A DNA stretch of 64,000 bases from Chytriomyces cf. hyalinus JEL632 (GCA_025435555.1 JAIWWG010000100.1:41312-105311), one strand, 5' to 3'. Counted from the first letter of the stretch, positions 9,491-20,782 are shown. Translations and numbers: made by a program. The notes: generated from the sequence alone by a model not told the origin.

Positions 9491-10765
9491 GGCGTGTTCA
9501 GAAAAATCAATCGGGGTGGCAGTGTGGATGGCTTCTGGCGTCACGGGTTTGGTCATGCTCTGTTATCCGACGCGCGCGATTGAATTTTTTTAAATTTTGT
9601 TCCAAGGATCACGTGCCGCTGGGGCAACCACTTTGCGAGGTAGGATTGGGTGTGGGTGGGTGCAATGTGTGCTGCTTGGATGATGCTGGATGCCGTGTTG
9701 TTGGATCAACGACCAGCAAAGCTCCACTGACCCCCGTCAAGCGTCAGTCCAGTCCAAACAAAAACGGCGCGGGATCCAACTTGTAAAAATTTCAAATAAA
9801 ATGTGCTGATCGTCGGATCGAACCCCGTTCTGGCCGAAACAAGATTCAAGCCCTGACTGACCAAGCGTCGCACAGTTATCCAATCATAATCATTGGAAAT
9901 AAAAGCCGGATTAAAAACAATGTCATTTGTTTTTTGATTGGACGCTCGCTTGGTGTCTGTCTTGTTGACAAATTATAAGGGCTTCCATTTCATCCCATCC
10001 CATCCCAACCTGCGTTTAGCGTTGGGCGTTGAGAGCGTGATGCTGGATCATTTGTTTCAGACACGCGCGTGTTTGTGAAGTGTTTGCGTGTATGTGCAGT
10101 GAGTGATCCTTGAAGAGCCGTGAAAAAGCTGAAACAATTGAATGCGCGTGAACATGCGATCAAGTGCGTCATTGTTATTCTCATTGTTATTCCGATTATT
10201 ATTATTATTATTTTTATTCTTATTCTTATTCTTATTTAATATCTCGAAATTGGGTCACTGTCCGTCATGTTTATTTTTTGTGGTAATTTCCAAGTAAAAA
10301 AGCTCGGGGACACGCGTTGACAACTTGTTGCAAAATTGAGTCACATGTCTGTTCTGTCTTACCCCACGCCCTTCCCCCTTATCAGTGAGTCTAAAAAAAA
10401 AAAAGGGTTTCAAGCCATGAGATCAGTCTCACCGCGACAACTGATCACACCGACTCATCCTCCAACAGCCATCAAACAAGCAAACATTATCACAACCGAT
10501 CAACCTTCCATCCTCATTCTCGATATACTCTCGCCTCTACTACTCGGCAGAAGGCAGCACCCTCGGCTGACCCCTCAATGCGGTGCGCGTGACAAGTTTT
10601 TACAGCATCACCACTTCAAACGCAAAAACGAACAAGTATTTTACAAATTGTAGTATAATGGTAGCCAGCTGTATTGGGGGGAAAAGTAATAAATGATAAA
10701 AAAATAGGAGTCTGAGGGAGGGGGGGATTGCAGGGACCAAAAGTCATTTTTCTCTTCCTTTTGTT
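9491..10765. other. Long intergenic region
   Basis: About 1.3 kb without a convincing gene. It holds an ATT/TTATTC-rich microsatellite-like stretch at about 10190-10240, a purine run GAGGGAGGGGGGG at about 10711-10724, and a tRNA-like B-box at about 9832-9842 that does not fold into a tRNA. The left part is the GH16 promoter, the right part the 3' flank of the next gene. Confidence 0.5.
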
Positions 10766-11484
10766 TCACACACGCAGCAAGTCCGTCACTCTCAACTTTT
10801 CAAAATGCGAATCGCCTTTATACGCGAGCAACCTGCAAAGTATCGAGAAAAATCAGAGAAATCAGCAACACAACACGACGCAATAAAAATAAAAAAAAAA
10901 AAAAAAAAAACCTCGCATCAATTTTACTCCTCGTTGCCCGATCCAAAAGTGGCGCTCCATTCCCAGGTCTCCCAAAATGAAAATACGCTGGTTCATTTGG
11001 ATCATCTTTCGATGGATCGTGGATCCGGTTCGTAAGTCCAGGTTCGGTGCGTTGAACTACATCGGTCTTTTGGCGACGCGTTGTTTGACGTGTTGACGAG
11101 GTTGTGGAAGAATTGGGGGTTGTTGGGAGTGGGAGGCTGTTGCCGGCGGCTTGGCCTTTGAATAAATCCCCCAAAACATTTAAACTTACATGCTAGAATT
11201 CAAAGTTGGGAAATATGATAGTTTACCTGGTTTATTCAACGGACATGCATGCTGTAAATCGAGTGGAGTCGTTGGACGTCTTTTCGGGTTCGATGCGAGT
11301 TTTGGTTTTTCAGAGTGATTGATAAGATCGAATTTGTACTGTGTTTTTGTGTGTCAGTTGTGGGGAAGAGTCTCTCTCTTGCTCTTACATGATCCATATT
11401 TCTAGGCGGTTTCATGCGCCGGCTTTCACGAAATACGGGTTGTTGGTTGAAAAATTGGTGTCGCTCTGCTTCTTTGGGGTCCAT
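10766..11484 (-). CDS. Small protein with an FGRPGNGAP motif, function unknown
   Basis: Four exons fit by phase: 11484-11389, 11251-11227, 11155-10912 and 10832-10766. The introns are GTAAGA...ACAG, GTAAAC...AAAG and an A/T-rich GTTTTT...TGCAG. The product is about 143 residues. It begins MDPKEAERHQFFNQQPVF, passes through a Ser/Thr/Pro-rich middle, then carries PAYFHFGRPGNGAPLLDR and ends LLAYKGDSHFEKLRVTDLL. I do not recognise the family. The FGRPG-x-GAP element looks like a conserved core because it sits in otherwise low-complexity sequence. There is no signal peptide or membrane segment. It lies 3' to the next minus-strand gene's start-side neighbour with the same orientation. Exon 2 is only 25 nt, which makes automated annotation likely to miss it. 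Confidence 0.65.
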
Positions 11485-11712
11485 GTCGGTCTGGACAGAA
11501 TTGTTCAGATGTCGAAAAGAGCAATTTTTTTTTTTTTTTTTTTTTTTTTGCGCGCTCCCGGTCGGGATAGTACCTTTTTCAACGCCGTTGCAAGGTTATC
11601 CTTGAATCGCGAGTTTTCCGCAATTTGCGCGCCTGGTTTTTTTTTTTTTTACGTTCAGTTTCCGGTCCAAAAAAAATAACGCGATGACGAAAAAAAACAA
11701 AATAAAAACGAC
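11485..11712. other. Intergenic, with a 27-base T tract
   Basis: Contains a pure T run at about 11523-11549 and a second T run at about 11638-11651. It is the promoter side of the gene starting at 11484 and the 3' flank of the gene ending at 11713. No gene seen. Confidence 0.6.
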
Positions 11713-12390
11713 TCAACTCAATTCATCCGCATAATTTCTCGACAACTTTCTCAACTGGAAACGAGCCTCCTTTTCCTACGTGTGTATATGTTTTTTTGTG
11801 TTGAAAATAACAAATAAAAAATAAAAAATAATTAACAAGCAGGGCCAGCACTACCTCAATAACAACAGGATTCTTTTCTCTCTGCACATCGCGACTATCA
11901 AAAATCCATTTCGTTTGTCCATCTTGTGACGCGTGTTGTTTACGTGAGGCGCTCTTGATTTCACTGCGTTCCTTCATTTGTAGTTTTTCAAACTCGGCTA
12001 AAGATGGGGATCCCCATACAAAACAACAACCAATTAAACACAACGCAAAGCAAATACAAAAAAAAGATATTCTTTTTTGTTTTTACCCAACTGCCGTTGA
12101 CTCGCCTTTTTCTTTTCCAAATTCTGCATCATGTCGCTATAAATCGATGCAGCAAGGCCTGGCCCATGTTTCGGGTTTCGCGGTTGTACAGTTTGTCCGC
12201 CAAAGAAAATTAAACGCGATGGTTGTTGCAGTTGCTGTTGTTGTTGAGAATCGCCAGTAGTAATTGACCCATCGACAACGACAGCGACGGCGCGAGGTTG
12301 AACAAGAGTTCCGTCGAGGTTGACTTTGGCGCCGAGCGTGCCCATCGTGTTTTTTAGGCGACGGTTTGTGCGTTCGAGTGCGCTTGACAT
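11713..12390 (-). CDS. Small charged, coiled-coil-like protein, function unknown
   Basis: Three exons with exact phase agreement: 12390-12087, 11997-11855 and 11775-11713, giving 169 residues. It starts MSSALERTNRRLKNTMGTLG, has a Gln-rich patch (SQQQQQLQQPS) at about 56-66, then a highly charged helical half (LEKKKASQRQLAEFEKLQMK, later EKEARFQLRKLSRNYADELS). No signal peptide or membrane segment. I do not recognise a family; helical content suggests a structural or adaptor protein. An upstream in-frame GTG codon is not a start, and TATATA at about 12435-12440 sits 45 bases before the ATG. The next gene upstream ends at 12603 in the same orientation. Confidence 0.7.
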
Positions 12391-12602
12391 GTTTGAAAGT
12401 TGAAAATCTTTCGGGGGGATCGACACGAAGAGAATATATAAAAAGTGAACAGCACTTTTTTAATAATGTTCCAAATGAAAAAACAGTCCACATCAACAAA
12501 AAACATCTACAAAGAAGGAACAGCCCAAAAAAAAGACTCCTTGAAATGAGAGGAGAAATCCACAAAAAAAAAAAGCATCAGAAAGAAAAAACCCGTTCAA
12601 AA

Positions 12603-14842
12603 TCACAGCATCAAGACAACCGAGAACGACACAATCCCCACAACAACACTACTAAACGCACCAGACGCCAAAACACCCGTAGCAGCAGGACCACGCGCAG
12701 TCGTCTTCAACGGTCCCACCGTGTAAACCCCACCCGAATTGGATCCCGGCGCAGCAGGCTGATACTGCGCAATCACCGCCGCCGCAGCAGGATTCAACGC
12801 AGCAGGCGCAACGTAAGTACCTTGATACGTAGTCCCATTGTCACATTTAATCATGGGCGGCTGTGGTGGCGAATACTGGCTCAAATTGATTGAGCAATCG
12901 ATTCCACTCCACGGCGCGTCACAAATACATCCCTTTGCAGAACATTGTCCTTTCGCGGAACAAGAATTAATACACGTGTTGTTGTTGTATCCAGCAATGA
13001 TTTGGACATTCGCAGCAACGTTGGTGTTGTTGGAGACTTGAATTGGAGCGGCAATGATGGTTTCACATTGATGATGGCATTGCGCGTTTAAAGCGGCTAA
13101 ATGGCCGGTACTGAAAATGTGGGTTCCAGTGAGGAGGTAGTCGTCCACGCAGGCGCTAATGAGGAATTCAATGTGTTCTGGGATGAGTCCGTCGCAGCCG
13201 GGGACGTTGAGGATCTCGCGGCATTGCAGGGTTGCTTTGAGTTTGTCGGCGTCCGTGTAGATGGGGGTTCCTGGGATGGTGGTGTTGGTGGTTGGGAGGG
13301 TGTAGTTGTAGTTGTTTGGGTCGTAGATTGGGATGTAGACGGATGGGGAAGGGGAAGCGGCAGCGGTGGTGGAGGTGGTGGTCATGGATGCAACACTCGA
13401 AGATGCACTTGAGGAAGTGGAAGGTGAGTTGCCAGCTGGTGGGACCGTGGACGAAGAGGGCACTGACGACGAAGACGCAGAAGAAGAGCTGGAAGAAGCA
13501 GCACCGGTCGACGAAGACGAAGAAGACGTCGCAGCAGCACCAGTCGTGGTCGAGCTAGCAGTGGTGGCAGCAGCGGATGAAGTGGTAGAAGCAGCAGTGC
13601 TCGACGAAGGAGCTGGAACGTTGGAAGTAGTAGTAGCAGGCGAAGTAGGTGGCACAACCACAGCAGAAGTCGTGGAACTTGCGCTCGTTGCTGGGGCAGC
13701 CGATGAAGTGGTCGAAGAAGAAGAGGAAGCAGCTGGAAGCGAGGAAGTCGTGGTAGTCGCAGCACAAACACTCTTTTTGTAATCCGCATCAGTAAACTTG
13801 ATTCCAGGAACAAGATCCTTGTAATCCTTGCCCCACCAAGCAGCCAAAGGTGGGAAACAGGTTCCTTTGGTGTACCGTCCAACCATGTGGTTCTCGCTGT
13901 CGGGTACTCTGTGGGTGTTCCACTTGCAAGATTTGGCGCAAACTCCCGAGTTTTGTTTGATGCTTGCCATGTATGGGGACGCGTTGATTGTGATGCTCAT
14001 TTCGGTAAACATGTGGGTACTGATTGTGACAACGGTACCGTCGTCGGTGGTGAAAACCCATTGGTCCTTGGTGTTGGAGTTTACGGAGATGCCGGTAGTT
14101 TCCTGAGAAATGCGGTTGTATTCGACCGTCTTTCCGGCAGAGTTGGATCCGTACTTTTTCATGGCGGAAACAATCACGACAGAGTCACCGTATCTGTGAT
14201 GGACAAGTTATATTTTTTGGATGTTTAGTCGCTTGTAAACCAGATGATAAACACAAAACAAAACACATACCTGATGGATGCAGCACCGTTACACTTGTAG
14301 TTTCCACACTGGTAGTGATGCGCCTGAACTTCCATGTGCTGGTTCTTGAACAAGTAGAAACCGCCGTGATCCTGGCCTTCACACTTGGATCCGTCAAACA
14401 GCTTCAAATGCGGGTCTCCAGAACTAACACACGTCTTTGGTGGCGAGGATTCGTACTTGACGTCGTAGGTGGACTCACACGTGTGAATTGTGGGGGAGCA
14501 AGGAGCGTTGACACCGTAACGGAGCTTCAAGTTTGCAGCGCTGCCGGTGGAGTAAATGTTTGGCTTGGCCACGAGTGTGACGGTTTGGGGAATGTTCCAG
14601 TTGTCTGGGGTGTAGTTGAGAATGTTGGGATGCATGGTGAATCCGTCAATGTTGAGGGCCTGGGAGACTGTTCCGGCGGGCTTTGAAGTGAGCTGGACGG
14701 TGAAGTTGGCAGCGGCAACACCTGCGGGGTATTGAAGGGTTGCGGGGTTGAATGCAAAGAGTTCCGATGCCTTTCCGCAGTTCTTGAGGTCTTGGGAGAA
14801 GGCTTGGGCAGCGAGGCCCATGAAGATGCAGAGGGTGAGCAT
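12603..14842 (-). CDS. GPI-anchored surface protein: vWD-like domain, Ser/Thr-rich stalk, EGF-like module
   Basis: Two exons, 14842-14271 and 14193-12603, joined at ASIR/YGDS; about 720 residues. Order: a signal peptide (MLTLCIFMGLAAQAFSQ), an N-terminal domain with Cys, a von Willebrand D-like domain beginning CVSSGDPHLKLFDG (about 135 onward, crossing the intron, with GGFYLFKNQ and a YGDSVVIVSAMKK strand), a mucin-like Ser/Thr/Ala stalk of about 140 residues, a second folded part, an EGF-like module (CSAKGQCSAKGCICDAPWSG), and a C-terminal hydrophobic tail preceded by small residues (SGAFSSVVVGIVSFSVVLML), a GPI-attachment signal. vWD domains mediate adhesion and multimer formation in animals, so adhesion or coat function is an inference. 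ATAAATA at about 14953-14961 is a plausible TATA element. The stalk looks like a long acidic frame on the other strand, which is an artefact. Confidence 0.85.
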
Positions 14843-15363
14843 ATGCTAAGGAGGGTTGGTTGGTTGGTTGTTTGGGTGGGTGGGGTGTTGGTTGTTGCTG
14901 GATGTAGTTGGTAGTTTCTGAGAATATCCAAGATGCTGAAGAAGGAGGGAGGGTATTTATGAGAAAGGGGGAAGGTAAATTTTAGTCAATCTTTGAAACG
15001 GAGAAAAACAGAGTGAGTGAGTGAGTGAGTGAGTGAGTGCCAAAAAGAGTTTTTCCATTTGCAAAACTGTTTTATGTAAATAATTAATTGCAATTTTACA
15101 ATTTCAACGAACAAACGCCAACTAACTATCAAACCAATTGATGAAAAATTGATGAAAATTGACAATTATAAATGGGAAAAAATTACTAATTTACACTGGT
15201 TTTAAAGGAGAGAGTCTCTGAAACATGAAAATCCCATTTGTCCTTTATTCTCTTCCTTGAAACGACCATCCATCCCCCACTTTTACACTTTTACACTTTT
15301 ACACTTTCACACTTGGAAACAAAATAAAACACAAAACATTTTATCAACGCTTCGGCATAAATC
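14843..15363. other. Intergenic region with a GAGT microsatellite
   Basis: Promoter of the GPI-protein gene on the left. It holds a (GAGT)n tract at about 15011-15038, TTTTACAC repeated four times at about 15282-15308, and AT-rich sequence at 15060-15180. The right end is the 3' flank of the Cys-rich protein ending at 15364. Confidence 0.6.
15011..15038 (+). repeat. (GAGT)n microsatellite
   Basis: About seven perfect tandem GAGT units, intergenic. Confidence 0.9.
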
Positions 15364-16034
15364 TCATTGTCCACCACCCAAAACACATGAAACATCCAAA
15401 CACACACGCAGTAAAACAAAAGAGACAGAATCGCTGCAATAAACTCCACAATTACAACAATAAATAATATCAATCGGTAAACATCCGGTCCTTCTTTTTT
15501 CATGTTCCGGTGAAGCACCCTATTTTATGTTTGGTGTTTTTGCAATTTGTGTTACCAATCGTTTGTTATTGAAACATAAACAAGATGCAAAATGGAGATT
15601 GTGATTTTAGACGAGGAGAGGAGAGGAGAGGAGTGGAGAGGATGGAGTGGAGAGGAGTGGAGAGGAGTGGAGAGGAGTGGGGGGTATAGTACCTGTGTCG
15701 GTGCTGCTCCCGGCATCATCGCAACACACGCAGCGACATTCTCTTCTGTCTCAGGCGGGTATGGCGGTGTCGGTATGTCGAGTATCGTTGCCGGAAACAA
15801 CCAATTTTTTTTAATTAGATGGCAAATATTTAGGGTTCAAACATGAGGGGATGGATGCAAGGGGATGGATGGCATTTCAAAGGGATCCATCCATCATCAC
15901 CTCATCACCTCAACTTTCAAAGGTGCGTCCAAAGTCGCGTACGATGGAGGAAAGTCTGGTGTCAGCGACGATAACACAACAACGGCATCGACTTTATTCT
16001 GCGCTTCCAGTTTGCCGTCGTCTTTTGTCTCCAT
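15364..16034 (-). CDS. Small Pro-rich protein with Cys-rich tail (tentative gene model)
   Basis: Phase-consistent model: exon 1 from ATG 16034 (METKDDGKLEAQNKV, then LTPDFPPSYATLDAPL), ending KVE before GTGATG. Exon 2 is about 15754-15691 (TEENVAACVAMMPGAAPTQ), exon 3 about 15520-15364 (GASPEHEKRRTGCLPIDIIYCCNC, split here as GASPEHEKRRTGC and LPIDIIYCCNCGVYCSD). The intron between exons 2 and 3 contains the GGAGA/GTGGA repeat at 15610-15680. A PPSY motif followed by a Cys-rich C-terminus resembles the two small genes to its right (16241 and 16965), suggesting a related membrane-tethered protein. Splice sites are weak and the third exon has little Cys periodicity at its end, so the model is uncertain. 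Confidence 0.4.
15610..15682 (+). repeat. GGAGA/GTGGA purine repeat
   Basis: Irregular tandem purine units (GAGGAGAGGAGA, then GAGTGGAGAG) on the + strand, inside the probable second intron of the minus-strand Cys-rich gene, where it is a long pyrimidine tract. Confidence 0.8.
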
Positions 16035-16240
16035 TCTTGTTCTTGATTGCGTGGGAAGGGGGAGGACAATGAAAAAAAGCGACCACCAAAAAGCACACTC
16101 ATGAAAGCGATATAGTGAAAAAAAAGGTGGGACTTTCCTTTTCTCTCTTTTTTATTTAAAATTGTGTCATCATATTTTAAAATCGTGTCATCATCTATAT
16201 TTTACTTGCCGGCCCCCTCCTCTCTCTCCATGCAATCACC

Positions 16241-16477
16241 TCAACAACAGCAACACATCATCGGAAGCACCACACAACACGCACAACAGTCTGGAACAAA
16301 CAAACACAAACTCCATGCGTTCCCATTTTGCTTTGCATCTGGGATTGGAGCTCCTTGAATCTCCGGTGCTCGAGGTGTCGAGTTTGGCGCAACAGCAACA
16401 GCAGAAACAACAGCAGCGGTGGGCTGCATCTGCTCCATGGGAGTGTACTTTGGAGGGTCCTGGATGGATTGGCTCAT
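16241..16477 (-). CDS. Small Pro-rich protein with Cys-rich hydrophobic tail
   Basis: 78 residues, one exon, ATG at 16477 and TGA at 16241. It begins MSQSIQDPPKYTPMEQMQPT (PPKY is a PPxY-type motif), has an Ala/Val/Pro middle, and ends with a hydrophobic Cys cluster (LCLFVPDCCACCVVLP then MMCCCC). This layout (soluble Pro-rich head, short Cys-rich membrane-associating tail) is that of CYSTM-like and similar plasma-membrane proteins, where the tail inserts in or is acylated onto the membrane. It shares Y-x-PMEQMQ with the gene at 16965-17186, so the two are tandem paralogues. Biochemical role unknown. Confidence 0.65.
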   Translation of the reverse strand: MSQSIQDPPKYTPMEQMQPTAAVVSAVAVAPNSTPRAPEIQGAPIPDAKQNGNAWSLCLFVPDCCACCVVLPMMCCCC

Positions 16478-16634
16478 GAAATCTTGTTGGTTGGTTGGTC
16501 GTCGTGCGGGTTCACCTTTTTATTTTATTTTGGATTTGGGGACTGGGTTTGAACCTTGTGTCACAAATGGGTTCAGGTTCAACCCCCCCACTCTGTTTTC
16601 TTCTTTAGAGTTGTTTGTTTCCAGCAAGCGCCCA

Positions 16635-16666
16635 TGGAATGGAATGGAATGGAATGGAATGGAATG
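16635..16666 (+). repeat. (GGAAT)n short tandem repeat
   Basis: About six perfect TGGAA units between two small Cys-tail genes. Confidence 0.9.
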
Positions 16667-16964
16667 ACGGGGACAGATATGGACTACTGCAATTGTGCAT
16701 GGGTTGTTGTTGATTTGCATGTATGCAAGCTGTCTACTTTGGTTGCGTGTCGTCGAAGGGACACATCAGTTCTTGGGTTTCAAACTTATAATTTCACAAG
16801 CCCCCTCGCCCAGCCCACTCTATCAGCTCACTCTATCCATTCTTGCATCTTTTTCCACCCAGCCGCTCTTCCCCTCTACATCCACGCCCATCACAACACA
16901 CACATATAACAAAAGTTGATGGCACGGGTGGGAATCTTATTCTTTTTTATTTTTAGGTTCAATT

Positions 16965-17186
16965 TCAACACTGACACGCAAAACAGCAAAGCGAAGCAGT
17001 CAGGCAACAGTCACCGGCATCACAACACCACCAAGACTGATTTGAAACTTGTCTTGTTGGTTCATCTTGTTCCTGTGGACTTGATAACGTTGTCGGTGGT
17101 GGTGATGCTGCATCTGGACTCGGTTGTCGCGTCTGCATTTGTTCCATGGGTCGGTATGCGGGTGCAGGTTCGTTGATGGAGTTCAT
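16965..17186 (-). CDS. Small Pro-rich protein with Cys-rich tail, paralogue of 16241-16477
   Basis: 73 residues from the ATG at 17186. It reads MNSINEPAPAYRPMEQMQ, then a Pro/Ser/Gln-rich stretch (PSPDAASPPPTTLSSPQEQ), then a tail starting at NQSWWCCDAGDCC and continuing LTASLCCFACQC to the TGA at 16965. The frame is open further upstream but without supporting sequence, and the paralogue's start aligns with this ATG. Same orientation and architecture as the neighbouring gene 490 bases away, so a recent tandem duplication is likely. Function is probably at the membrane or cell surface, by analogy with Cys-tail proteins. Confidence 0.65.
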   Translation of the reverse strand: MNSINEPAPAYRPMEQMQTRQPSPDAASPPPTTLSSPQEQDEPTRQVSNQSWWCCDAGDCCLTASLCCFACQC

Positions 17187-17498
17187 TTTGGTTGCATGTA
17201 CGAGGGGATGATAAAATAAAAAATGGATTATTGGGATGTGTGTGTGTAAAAACAATTGACTTGATTTGAGTGATTTTTTTGATTGGCTGTTTTCGAACCC
17301 TTTTGGACAGATTTCTTTCTTTTTGGATATTTACCCAAACCCAAAACAGAGACATGTCATTTTCTTGAATTCACGCGACCCTTGATGTCCCCAAGCATCA
17401 CAACGAAGCATCGGCAGCTGCAATATGCTCCCCATTCTCTCCCCCCCATTGTTTTCCAAAAAAAAAAAAACAATCAGCACATTATTTCAAAGCAAAAA
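17187..17498. other. Intergenic, divergent promoters
   Basis: Upstream of the Cys-tail gene (-) and of the GH92 gene (+). A TG/GT-rich stretch at about 17236-17247 and an A run at about 17459-17470 are the only visible features. Confidence 0.5.
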
Positions 17499-20400
17499 AT
17501 GACTGTCCTCTCCAAACCGGGAATCACGCGTCGATACCTTCCCAGATTCAAAACTAGACCCTTGATTATCGTTGCTGTTATCGCCTTGTGTTTGATTGTT
17601 CAGCGTCAGGTATGTGATTACCGCCATTGATTGCTTTCATCTTTCAACGGGGGGTTTAATTGCTTTTGTTGAACAATCATTTTGTAGTGCCATATTATAT
17701 CCATCAAGTTTAAGCGTTCTGAGGTGGATAATTTGAAATGGGTCGATCCAAGAATTGGGACGGGTGAGACACGACTCTTTAAGAAAAAAAAAATTAGTTG
17801 TCTTGTGTTAAAAACATCACACGAAAACAGACGGGGATGGGCACGTATGGCTTGGAGCTAGTGTACCAAACGGTATGGTCAAAGTTTCTGCAGATTCCGG
17901 TTCGTTCCTATTTTTTTTTTTGAGTGTGTCAAGGGTCCTTTGCTAAAATTGGACACCCCGCACAGACCATGTTGAACCTGGATATCATCCAACGCGGCCA
18001 ATCATTGGATTTTCACATACCCATGGTAAAGCAAAGGCTGCCAAAAACTCTTTGTCGCTTTTTCAAACAAAACAATTTTTGAAAAAAACAAAAAACCACA
18101 CAGTATCCGGCACGGGTGGAGGCCGTTCATACCAAAACATGGTCCTAACCCCGCACTGGAACACCGGAAACACTACATTACTAGAACCTTTCGCGACTCG
18201 AATACCCGACTTTGTATCGCACCGTGATTGGGAAGAATCTAAACCTGGATATTACGCAGTCTCGTTATCCAGCGTCAAATTAAACGCGTCCATCACTGCC
18301 GCTGCATCATTTGCAAAACATCAATGGTCGTTTCATTTGGATACAGTTCGAAAAAACAATTTGTTGGCGGCGGGGGAAAATGTGACTTTACATGCAGTGT
18401 TGAAGGCCAAGCATCCGACAATGGGATTTAAATCTGGGGTTGCTGAATCGGATGGATCTAGGATCATGGTGACGGGGGAGTATCAAGGTAGCGAGAATCT
18501 CTTCGCTTTGTTCATGGCTCCGACAGAAAAAGTTTTGTAACTTTTTTTGCGAAAAATTAGATACATGGTCCTCATCCTTTGAATTACACCCGACCAACGG
18601 CATTTATAAAGTATACTCCTGCATGGGCGCAGCATCCACCAAACCGCATCAATACGGCGTTCTAACAAACACCGAATCTCAAAACGGCGGCCGTTCGCAA
18701 GACACCAAAACCGTTCAGGTAAAAACAACAAATTCTGTGGGATTATACGATTACTCGGGAGACGGCGATAACATTGGTGGATACTTTTCCTTCACTGTGG
18801 ACGAAACAATGGCGGATGAAAATGGGAATGTTCAAGTGTTGCTGGATGTTGGAATTTCGTTCAAGTCCATGGATAAGGCTTGCGAGCGGTTAAAAGAGGC
18901 GCAGGCGGTTACTTTTGATGAGCAGGTCAAGATTGCTGCAACGCTTTGGAAACAGGTATTTTTATTTTTGTTTTGACAACTTGCAGATTTGTCGCGTTTC
19001 CTTTTATTTTTTGAAACAAAAAATTGTTCAACAGAATCTCGGCGCAATTTCAGTGCAAGAGCCGCTTCTCCGGAAAGAAGATGAAATCATTTTCTTTTCC
19101 AGTTTCTATCGAATGTTTTTCATGCCAGTGAATCGCACGGGCGAGAATCCAGCGTGGCCGGATGGAACCGAAACTTTGCCTTATTACGACGACTTTTGTA
19201 AGCCTTTTTGTTGAATTCTTTCGTTGCATGGAAAGATATGAATTTTAATTTCTTTATTGTTAGACTGTATTTGGGATACCTTTCGAACGAGTGAGCACTC
19301 CCTTCAAATTTCAGAAATTCATTCTTGCGAAACCTAAAAAAACTTCCGCACCAAAAAAAAAAACAAAAAACACCAGTGAACCCGCTCTTAACTCTCATTG
19401 CACCAAAACTTGAAACCGACCTCATAAACTCACTCATGCTCAGCGCCAAATACAACCGCGGATACCTCGGCGACAGCCACGTCGGAAACTCATTTGGAAT
19501 CACACAAGGCGGCAACAACGCCGAAATCCTTATCACCGAAGCCTTTATCAAAAAAATCCCTGGAATCAACTATACAGCCGCGTATGAGTTACTTCAAACG
19601 AGCAGTGAAACCGAGTCCCCGTTTCATTACATTTTTGAAGGACGCGGTCATGTGGACGAGTATAAAACTGATGGGTATGTTTCTGTGAAATCGAAGGGTG
19701 ATCTTGATGACCTCATGGCGCGGAATAATGGGCGATTCAAGTCGAGTTCGGTTTCAAGGACGGTGGAGTATGCGTATGCGGATTATACGATTGGAATGAT
19801 GGCGAAATCGATGGGGTTTCTGAATGACTCTGTTGCATTGTTGCGGAGGTCTGGAAATTGGAAAATGTTGTGGGATAATGAGACGGTGGATCATGGGTAT
19901 ACCGGGTTTCTGCAACCGCGATTAAAAGCGGTGGATGGGAGACCGGGTCCTTTTAAACGCATATCTCCTACTTTCGGGTCACCTATTAACCATTTCAACG
20001 ACATTGATGAGTTTTACGAAGACTGTTCGTGGTCGTACAGGTGTGTTGGTCTCCCCCCCCCCCTTTTTTCTGACAAGTCCATATCAAGGCGGTTTCTTAT
20101 GTTTGTTTAAACAGCTTCTTTGCTCCACATCAAATGAAAACTGTCATTCAATACATGGGCGGTGATGAAACCTTCATCTCACGAATCGACGCATTCTTCA
20201 AACTCGGCATCTACAACCCAGGAAACGAACCTGCATTCCTCGTCCCCGTCCTCTACCACTACGCAGGAAGACCCGATCTAAGCACGAAACGGTTAGACAC
20301 TATAATCAAAAACAATTTCACATCGCAACCAAACGGGATCCCCGGGAACGATGACAGCGCGTCCATGGGATCGTGGTTCATGTGTGCCGCGATGGGGATT

Positions 20401-20703
20401 TTCCCGGTTGCTGGGCAGGATGTGTATTTGATTGTTGCGCCGCGGTTTCGGGCGGTGACCGTGAGGGTTGGTGAGGAGGGGAGGAATTTGTTCAAGATTC
20501 GTGTTGTTGTGCGGGATGGGGAGGAGGAGGATGCGCGTGTGATTCAAAGCGCGAAATTGAATGGGAGAATCTTGAATCGGTCTTGGTTGAAACATGAAGA
20601 AATTGTTCGTGGAGGAAAGTTGGAGCTGTTTATGGGTTCTAGTTTGCGTGAATGGGGGTATGCAGTTGAGAACCGACCTCCGAGTTTTGATGGTCTTGAT
20701 TGA
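17499..20703 (+). CDS. Glycoside hydrolase family 92 exo-alpha-mannosidase (type II membrane protein)
   Basis: About nine exons joined by GT-AG introns of 55-90 nt. The N-terminus has a short basic stretch and one membrane anchor (RPLIIVAVIALCLIVQRQ), so it is probably a luminal secretory-pathway enzyme rather than a secreted one. GH92 hallmarks follow in order: VDPRIGTDGDGHVWLGASVP, NGMVKVSADS, DHVEPGYHPTRPIIGFSHTH, SGTGGGRSYQN, later GYLGDSHVG, then the C-terminal active-site block starting GNEPAFLVPVLYHYAGRP and the PGNDDSASMGSWFMCAAMG segment. GH92 enzymes are Ca2+-dependent inverting exo-mannosidases acting on alpha-1,2/1,3/1,4/1,6 linkages of N-glycans or mannans. GH92 is abundant in bacteria and present in some fungi. 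It lies immediately before GnT-I and GH47 genes, which points to N-glycan processing. Linkage specificity cannot be read. Confidence 0.88.
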
Positions 20704-20782
20704 ATATAATTACAAAACAGTTGCAAAAACTTTCAAAGATATTCTTGAATTATTGGTAGTATATAGCTTTATTGCGGTGTGC

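Noticed and set aside
9425-9556. N-terminal extension of the GH16 protein up to 9556
   Set aside because: TATATAA lies inside it, so the transcript most likely begins downstream.
9815-9895. tRNA-like B-box (GGTTCGATCC) on the minus strand
   Set aside because: T-stem and acceptor do not pair; no Pol III terminator at the right distance. Not a tRNA gene.
13366-13782. Long Glu/Val/Ala-rich frame on the plus strand
   Set aside because: Antisense shadow of the Ser/Thr/Ala stalk of the GPI-protein gene.
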